Positions 32,701 through 35,724 of a stretch of 35,724 bases of DNA are shown in pieces. The stretch comes from an uncultured Prevotellaceae bacterium (GTDB taxonomy: Bacteria; Bacteroidota; Bacteroidia; Bacteroidales; Bacteroidaceae), in the NCBI GenBank assembly GCA_900319385.1, contig ONOG01000027.1, positions 1-35,724 of the forward strand, given 5' to 3'. The position numbers and the translations under genes were made by a program. How positions within the stretch are numbered: the first letter of the stretch is position 1; each line of letters begins with the position of its first letter. Under the pieces are notes generated by a model, which was not told the origin of the DNA, made no database searches, and was given only the letters and a program-made list of their open reading frames with translations.

Positions 32701-32922
32701 ACTCAATGCGGACGCGACGTCCGTGTCCCGACTCAAAACCACGAATTTCGCGAATTACACGAATAGACTCAATGCGGACGCGACGTCCGTGTCCCGACTC
32801 AAAACCACGAATTTCGCGAATTACACGAATAGACTCAATGCGGACGGGACGTCCGTGTCCCGACTCAAAACCACGAATTTCGCGAATTACACGAATAGAC
32901 TCAATGCGGACGGGACGTCCGT
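32701..32922. repeat. 66-bp tandem repeat, three full copies plus part
   Basis: Copies start at 32701, 32767, 32833 and 32899 (ACTCAATGCGGACG[CG]GACGTCC..., then CACGAATTTCGCGAATTACA). They are almost identical. Because 66 is a multiple of three, reading frames stay open on both strands with a 22-residue repeat; I do not treat these as genes. The CACGAATTTCGCGAATTACA core also looks like a dispersed element. No gene lies in 32665-33006. Confidence 0.9.
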
Positions 32923-32940
32923 AATCAGACTCAGAAAGCG

Positions 32941-32981
32941 AAAAATGCCATCCGGTCGTGTGCAGACCGGATGGCATTTTT
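32941..32981. terminator. strong bidirectional terminator
   Basis: AAAAATGCCATCCGGTC and its exact complement flank a 7-base loop, with A and T tails on either side. It separates the cysK region from the convergent thioesterase gene. Confidence 0.9.
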
Positions 32982-33006
32982 TTTGGGGGCTCTGGATGTT
33001 TCCTCC

Positions 33007-33393
33007 TCAGATGCTTTGGCTCTTCCTGTAACCACTCGAGGTGAACAGGGCGAGCAGTGTGCCCTCGTCGTCGGTGAGCCGCACCTCGGCATAGGGCAGG
33101 CGTGGATGGTTGACGATTTCGCGGGCTTCGGCATAGACGTGTCCGCCTTTGACCGAACGGAAGAAGGTGATGTTCGACGAAGTCGATACCGTGAGCAGTC
33201 CGTGACTGTTGACGGCAGCCGCAAACGCGAGGTCGGCCAGGGTGAAGAGGGCGCCGCCCTGCACACCGCCTGCTGCATTCAGGTGGTCGTCGGTGATGAG
33301 CATTTCGGCACGGGCATAGCCCTCGCGCATCTCCGTCACCACCATGCCGGCACGGGTGGCGAAGCGGTCGTTCTTGAAAAATTCCTTATCCAT
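33007..33393 (-). CDS. hotdog-fold PaaI-type acyl-CoA thioesterase
   Basis: The frame extends to 33453, but that would overlap the upstream kinase gene by 50 bases. The ATG at 33393 (MDKEFFKNDRFATRAGMVV) fits better and leaves a 10-base gap. The 128-residue protein has the hotdog core NAAGGVQGGALFTLADLAFA (about residues 39-58) and the strand STSSNITFFRSV. In PaaI, HGG is the usual active-site loop; here QGG replaces it. A role in hydrolysing aryl-acyl-CoA esters would fit the paaK genes 12 kb away, but that link is inference. Confidence 0.85.
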   Translation of the reverse strand: MDKEFFKNDRFATRAGMVVTEMREGYARAEMLITDDHLNAAGGVQGGALFTLADLAFAAAVNSHGLLTVSTSSNITFFRSVKGGHVYAEAREIVNHPRLPYAEVRLTDDEGTLLALFTSSGYRKSQSI

Positions 33394-33403
33394 CTTCCTC
33401 GTC

Positions 33404-34369
33404 TTACAGTTCCCAGCCCATGGCGCTCGCACCGAGCACGGCGGCATTGGCACCCATGAGTGCGCTGATGAGGAATTTCGGTTTGCCGCGCAGGATATTG
33501 AGGGAGTTCTGCTCGTAGCCCTCGATGATGGGCTTCATGAGCAGGTCGCCGGCCTTGGTCAGTCCTCCGAAGAAGATGAAGGCCTCGGGCGAGGAGAAGG
33601 CGGCGAAGTCGGCACAGGCTTCGCCCAGCATGTGTCCCGTGAACTCGAAGATTTCCTTCGCCACGGCGTCACCCTTGCCGGCAGCGAGCGACACGTCGAG
33701 GGCGGTGATCTGGTCGGGGTCGATGTTGCGGAGCAGGGTGGGGCGGTCGGTCGTAGTGACGATTTCGCGTGCTGTGCGTGCCACGCCCGTAGCCGAGCAG
33801 TAGGCCTCGAGGCATCCCTTACGTCCGCATCCGCAGGAGCGACCCGTCTCGTCGTGGATGAAGCGTACGTGCCCCAGTTCGCCGGCAAATCCGTCGTGGC
33901 CATAGACCATCTGCCCATTGATGACGATGCCCGAGCCCAGTCCTGTGCCCAGGGTGATGACGATGAAATTCTTCATACCGCGTGCCACGCCATAGATCAT
34001 CTCGCCCATGGCGGCAGCGTTGGCATCGTTGGTGATGGCGGTGGGAATGCCCAGGGCGTCGGTCATCATCTGTGCCAGCGGGATGATGCCTGTCCAGGGC
34101 AGGTTAGGCGGGTTTTCGACAGTGCCTTGGTAGTAGTTGCCGTTAGGCGCACCGAGTCCGATGCCGCGAATCTGGTCGAGTCCCACTTCGCGGTTGGCCA
34201 ATGCTCGGATGGCTGCCGATATGCCTTCGACGAATGCTTCGGGGTTGGAAAACTGGCGGGTGGGAATGGAATCGTCGGCGAGCACGTTTCCGCGCGAATC
34301 GACGATGCCGAACACGGTATTCGTACCGCCCAGGTCGATACCGATGACGTAGGGTTTTATTCCGTCCAT
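33404..34369 (-). CDS. ROK-family sugar kinase (glucokinase-like)
   Basis: The 321-residue protein begins with the phosphate-binding GIDLGGTNTVFGIVD (residues 10-24) and has TNDANAAAMGE (catalytic Asp region), the LGTGLGSGIV loop, and the zinc motif CGCGRKGCLEAY characteristic of ROK proteins. No DNA-binding domain precedes it, so it is a kinase rather than a repressor. It phosphorylates glucose or another hexose with ATP in the cytosol. It is the first gene of a two-gene unit with the thioesterase, driven from the promoter at 34433. Confidence 0.92.
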   Translation of the reverse strand: MDGIKPYVIGIDLGGTNTVFGIVDSRGNVLADDSIPTRQFSNPEAFVEGISAAIRALANREVGLDQIRGIGLGAPNGNYYQGTVENPPNLPWTGIIPLAQMMTDALGIPTAITNDANAAAMGEMIYGVARGMKNFIVITLGTGLGSGIVINGQMVYGHDGFAGELGHVRFIHDETGRSCGCGRKGCLEAYCSATGVARTAREIVTTTDRPTLLRNIDPDQITALDVSLAAGKGDAVAKEIFEFTGHMLGEACADFAAFSSPEAFIFFGGLTKAGDLLMKPIIEGYEQNSLNILRGKPKFLISALMGANAAVLGASAMGWEL

Positions 34370-34432
34370 ACTATTTATTATTTAAGTTTTTTCCGGCAAA
34401 GTATTGAGTAGAACATGGTTCATTCTTTCACG

Positions 34433-34463
34433 CAAAGTTAAGCATATTGCAGGGAACGGCAAA
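34433..34463 (-). promoter_or_regulatory. promoter of the ROK kinase gene
   Basis: On the minus strand TTTG (34463-34460) and TAACTTTG (34440-34433) are 19 bases apart, 63 bases before the ATG at 34369. Confidence 0.75.
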
Positions 34464-34573
34464 ACAAATCGCCGTTTTTTTGTCATGGATGCTTAGTATG
34501 CAGCCCCAGATGTCCCGTTTGTTGGATTTTCTGAGTTTAGAGGCAATACACAAGTCACCATCCCTTCAAGGAT

Positions 34574-34612
34574 TCCCCTCCCAGTATCCCCATGTGAGAT
34601 GCTGGGAGGGGA
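34574..34612. other. stable intergenic hairpin
   Basis: TCCCCTCCCAGTATC pairs with GATGCTGGGAGGGGA (15 bp, one G-T pair), followed by ATTTG. It lies in the 428-base gap between divergent genes, so a terminator role is not obvious. Otherwise 34370-34797 holds two promoters and no gene. Confidence 0.6.
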
Positions 34613-34638
34613 TTTGTTGAATTTTATTGTCAGGAAAA

Positions 34639-34670
34639 TTTGGGCGTGTGCGCGATGTTTGTTATCTTTG
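34639..34670 (+). promoter_or_regulatory. promoter of the NfeD-like/flotillin operon
   Basis: TTTG (34639-34642) and TATCTTTG (34663-34670) are 20 bases apart. A leader of about 120 bases follows, with a small hairpin (GAGGT...ACCTC, near 34690-34713). Confidence 0.8.
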
Positions 34671-34797
34671 CAGGGAGAAAATGTCAGCCGAGGTGTTAGG
34701 TTTTTCAACCTCTCCTTCTCCATTATATATATAGCAAACAGCAAGGAGTGCTGAAGCTTACAGTTTATCATTTACAATCTATAATTTGTAGCGCTTT

Positions 34798-35400
34798 ATG
34801 TTTGAGTCATTCACAACATGGTTTACGGCCCTCGAGCCACTGCAGCAGATGTTCTGGGGTTGCGCACTGGTAGCCAGTACGGTGTTTCTCGTACAGATGG
34901 CACTGACGATGTTCGGTATGGACGCACACGATGTCGATGTGGATTTCGATGTGGCAGACTTTGGCGATGTCGATGGCGACACGATGGACACTGGCGGCGC
35001 CCTGTCGCTCTTCAGCATCCGCAACCTCGTGAGCTTCTTCGTGGGCTTCGGCTGGGCCGGCGTGAGTCTGAAGGAATGGATTACGAGCCCCATCCTGCTC
35101 ATCATCGTCAGCGTGCTCGTGGGTTGCGGCTTTGTCTGGGTGTTCTTCCTCGTGAAGAAACAGATGAAGCGTTTCGAAGCCAACGGCGCCTTCGACATCA
35201 AGAACTGTCAGGGCCGCACGGCCAATGTCTATCTGCGCATACCTGCCCAAAACGGCGGAAAGGGTAAGATCCAAATCTCGGTCAATGGCGCTTTCCACGA
35301 AGTCGATGCACTCACCGGCGGCGATGCCATCGCCAGCGGACAGAAGGTGCGTGTCGATGAAATCATCGACGGCGAAACGGTGAGGGTCAGCCCACTGTAG
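34798..35400 (+). CDS. NfeD-like membrane protein, partner of flotillin
   Basis: The 200-residue protein has three hydrophobic segments (about residues 17-40, 72-90 and 98-118), an acidic loop (DAHDVDVDFDVADFGDVDGD), and a soluble C-terminal domain (residues 125-200: CQGRTANVYLRIPAQNGGKG, ending DGETVRVSPL) of the OB-fold kind found in NfeD/YqiJ proteins. These are membrane partners of flotillins, and a flotillin gene starts 93 bases downstream. The function is membrane organisation by analogy to the family. The spacer before the flotillin contains a GC-rich repeat fragment (CCTTCCCCTTGAGGAGGACT). Confidence 0.8.
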   Translation: MFESFTTWFTALEPLQQMFWGCALVASTVFLVQMALTMFGMDAHDVDVDFDVADFGDVDGDTMDTGGALSLFSIRNLVSFFVGFGWAGVSLKEWITSPILLIIVSVLVGCGFVWVFFLVKKQMKRFEANGAFDIKNCQGRTANVYLRIPAQNGGKGKIQISVNGAFHEVDALTGGDAIASGQKVRVDEIIDGETVRVSPL

Positions 35401-35493
35401 CAAGAAATCTCCAGACCCCACGCCAGCCTTCCCCTTGAGGAGGACTGAGTCGGGGATGTTCACTTTCAACTTCTAACTTTTAATTTACTGATA

Positions 35494-35724
35494 ATGGAAC
35501 CAATGTTTTTGATTGTCGCCCTGGCGATCGTGGTGGTTTTCCTCTTCGTTGCCATCATCAACCGCTATCGCCGCTGCCCCTCCGACAAGATACTTGTCAT
35601 CTATGGCAGCAAAAGTAACAAATCTAGTGCACGCTGCGTCCATGGCGGTGGTGCCTTCGTCTGGCCCATCATCGAGGACTATGCCTACCTCTCGCTGACG
35701 CCCATCTCGATCGACGCCAACCTG
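35494..35724 (+). CDS. flotillin-like SPFH protein (cut by window edge)
   Basis: 77 codons are visible from the ATG at 35494 to the end of the window. An N-terminal membrane segment (FLIVALAIVVVFLFVAI, residues 5-21) is followed by NRYRRCPSDKILVIYGSKS and GGGAFVWPIIEDYAYLSLTP, which is the start of the SPFH/band-7 domain of flotillins (FloT/YqiK type). It would form oligomeric membrane scaffolds together with the NfeD-like protein upstream. Confidence 0.88.
   Translation, partial: MEPMFLIVALAIVVVFLFVAIINRYRRCPSDKILVIYGSKSNKSSARCVHGGGAFVWPIIEDYAYLSLTPISIDANL

Noticed and set aside
32408..33031. 207-codon open frame on plus and 93-codon frame on minus over the 66-bp repeat
   Set aside because: The frames stay open only because the repeat length is a multiple of three. 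The plus frame begins inside cysK in another phase and runs through the terminator.
34455..34487. terminator-like AACGGC...GCCGTTTTTTT
   Set aside because: No plus-strand gene precedes it, and it overlaps the -33 box of the ROK kinase promoter, so it is probably coincidental.

Overview
The window looks like a chromosomal segment of a Bacteroidales bacterium, most likely Prevotella or a close relative (genus is inference). Supporting signs seen directly: many promoters of the Bacteroidetes type (TTTG about 20 bases upstream of TAnnTTTG), A-rich leaders instead of Shine-Dalgarno sites, secreted proteins ending in a 'Y-[ND]-L-x-G-x-R-V ... G-[IV]-x-I ... GxKVL' tail, and Bacteroidetes-style genes (phosphate-selective-porin-like protein, GH51 arabinofuranosidase, paired phenylacetate-CoA ligases, NfeD/flotillin pair). 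Core genes are GC-rich. The stretches 13.2-15.4 kb and 24.5-29.4 kb are visibly AT-richer and look like accessory DNA.

Layout. 1-7.4 kb: two very large secreted proteins on the minus strand built from protease-associated (PA) modules without any protease domain. The first is cut by the window edge. The second has lost its proper C-terminal tail through a small frame-changing deletion. 7.4-9.5 kb: dispersed GC-rich palindromic repeats, one of them inserted inside the coding sequence of a porin. 9.5-13.1 kb: sodium:solute symporter and GH51 alpha-L-arabinofuranosidase. 13.1-15.7 kb: an accessory island with a MNT/HEPN toxin-antitoxin pair, a highly structured ~300-nt RNA gene whose 5' head is duplicated in front of the toxin-antitoxin pair, a BIG2-type lipoprotein, and a 5'-truncated tatC remnant. 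15.7-21.1 kb: an aryl-acid CoA module (ADP-forming acyl-CoA synthetase, divergent from two phenylacetate-CoA ligases and an ACT-domain protein). 21.2-23.9 kb: a secreted HEVGH metallopeptidase-like protein.

23.9-29.4 kb, minus strand: a metallophosphoesterase, a gene interrupted by a single in-frame TGA, a tandemly duplicated cassette of a PD-(D/E)XK nuclease-like gene plus a small partner, and a three-gene operon centred on a miniature, catalytically dead relative of the DNA polymerase III alpha subunit. This last stretch is the best candidate for an undescribed system.

29.5-32.7 kb: an Lrp/AsnC regulator divergent from metY through back-to-back promoters, followed by cysK (sulfur amino-acid synthesis). 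32.7-33.0 kb: a 66-bp tandem repeat and a strong terminator. 33.0-34.4 kb: a hotdog thioesterase and a ROK sugar kinase. 34.6-35.7 kb: an NfeD-like membrane protein and the start of a flotillin.
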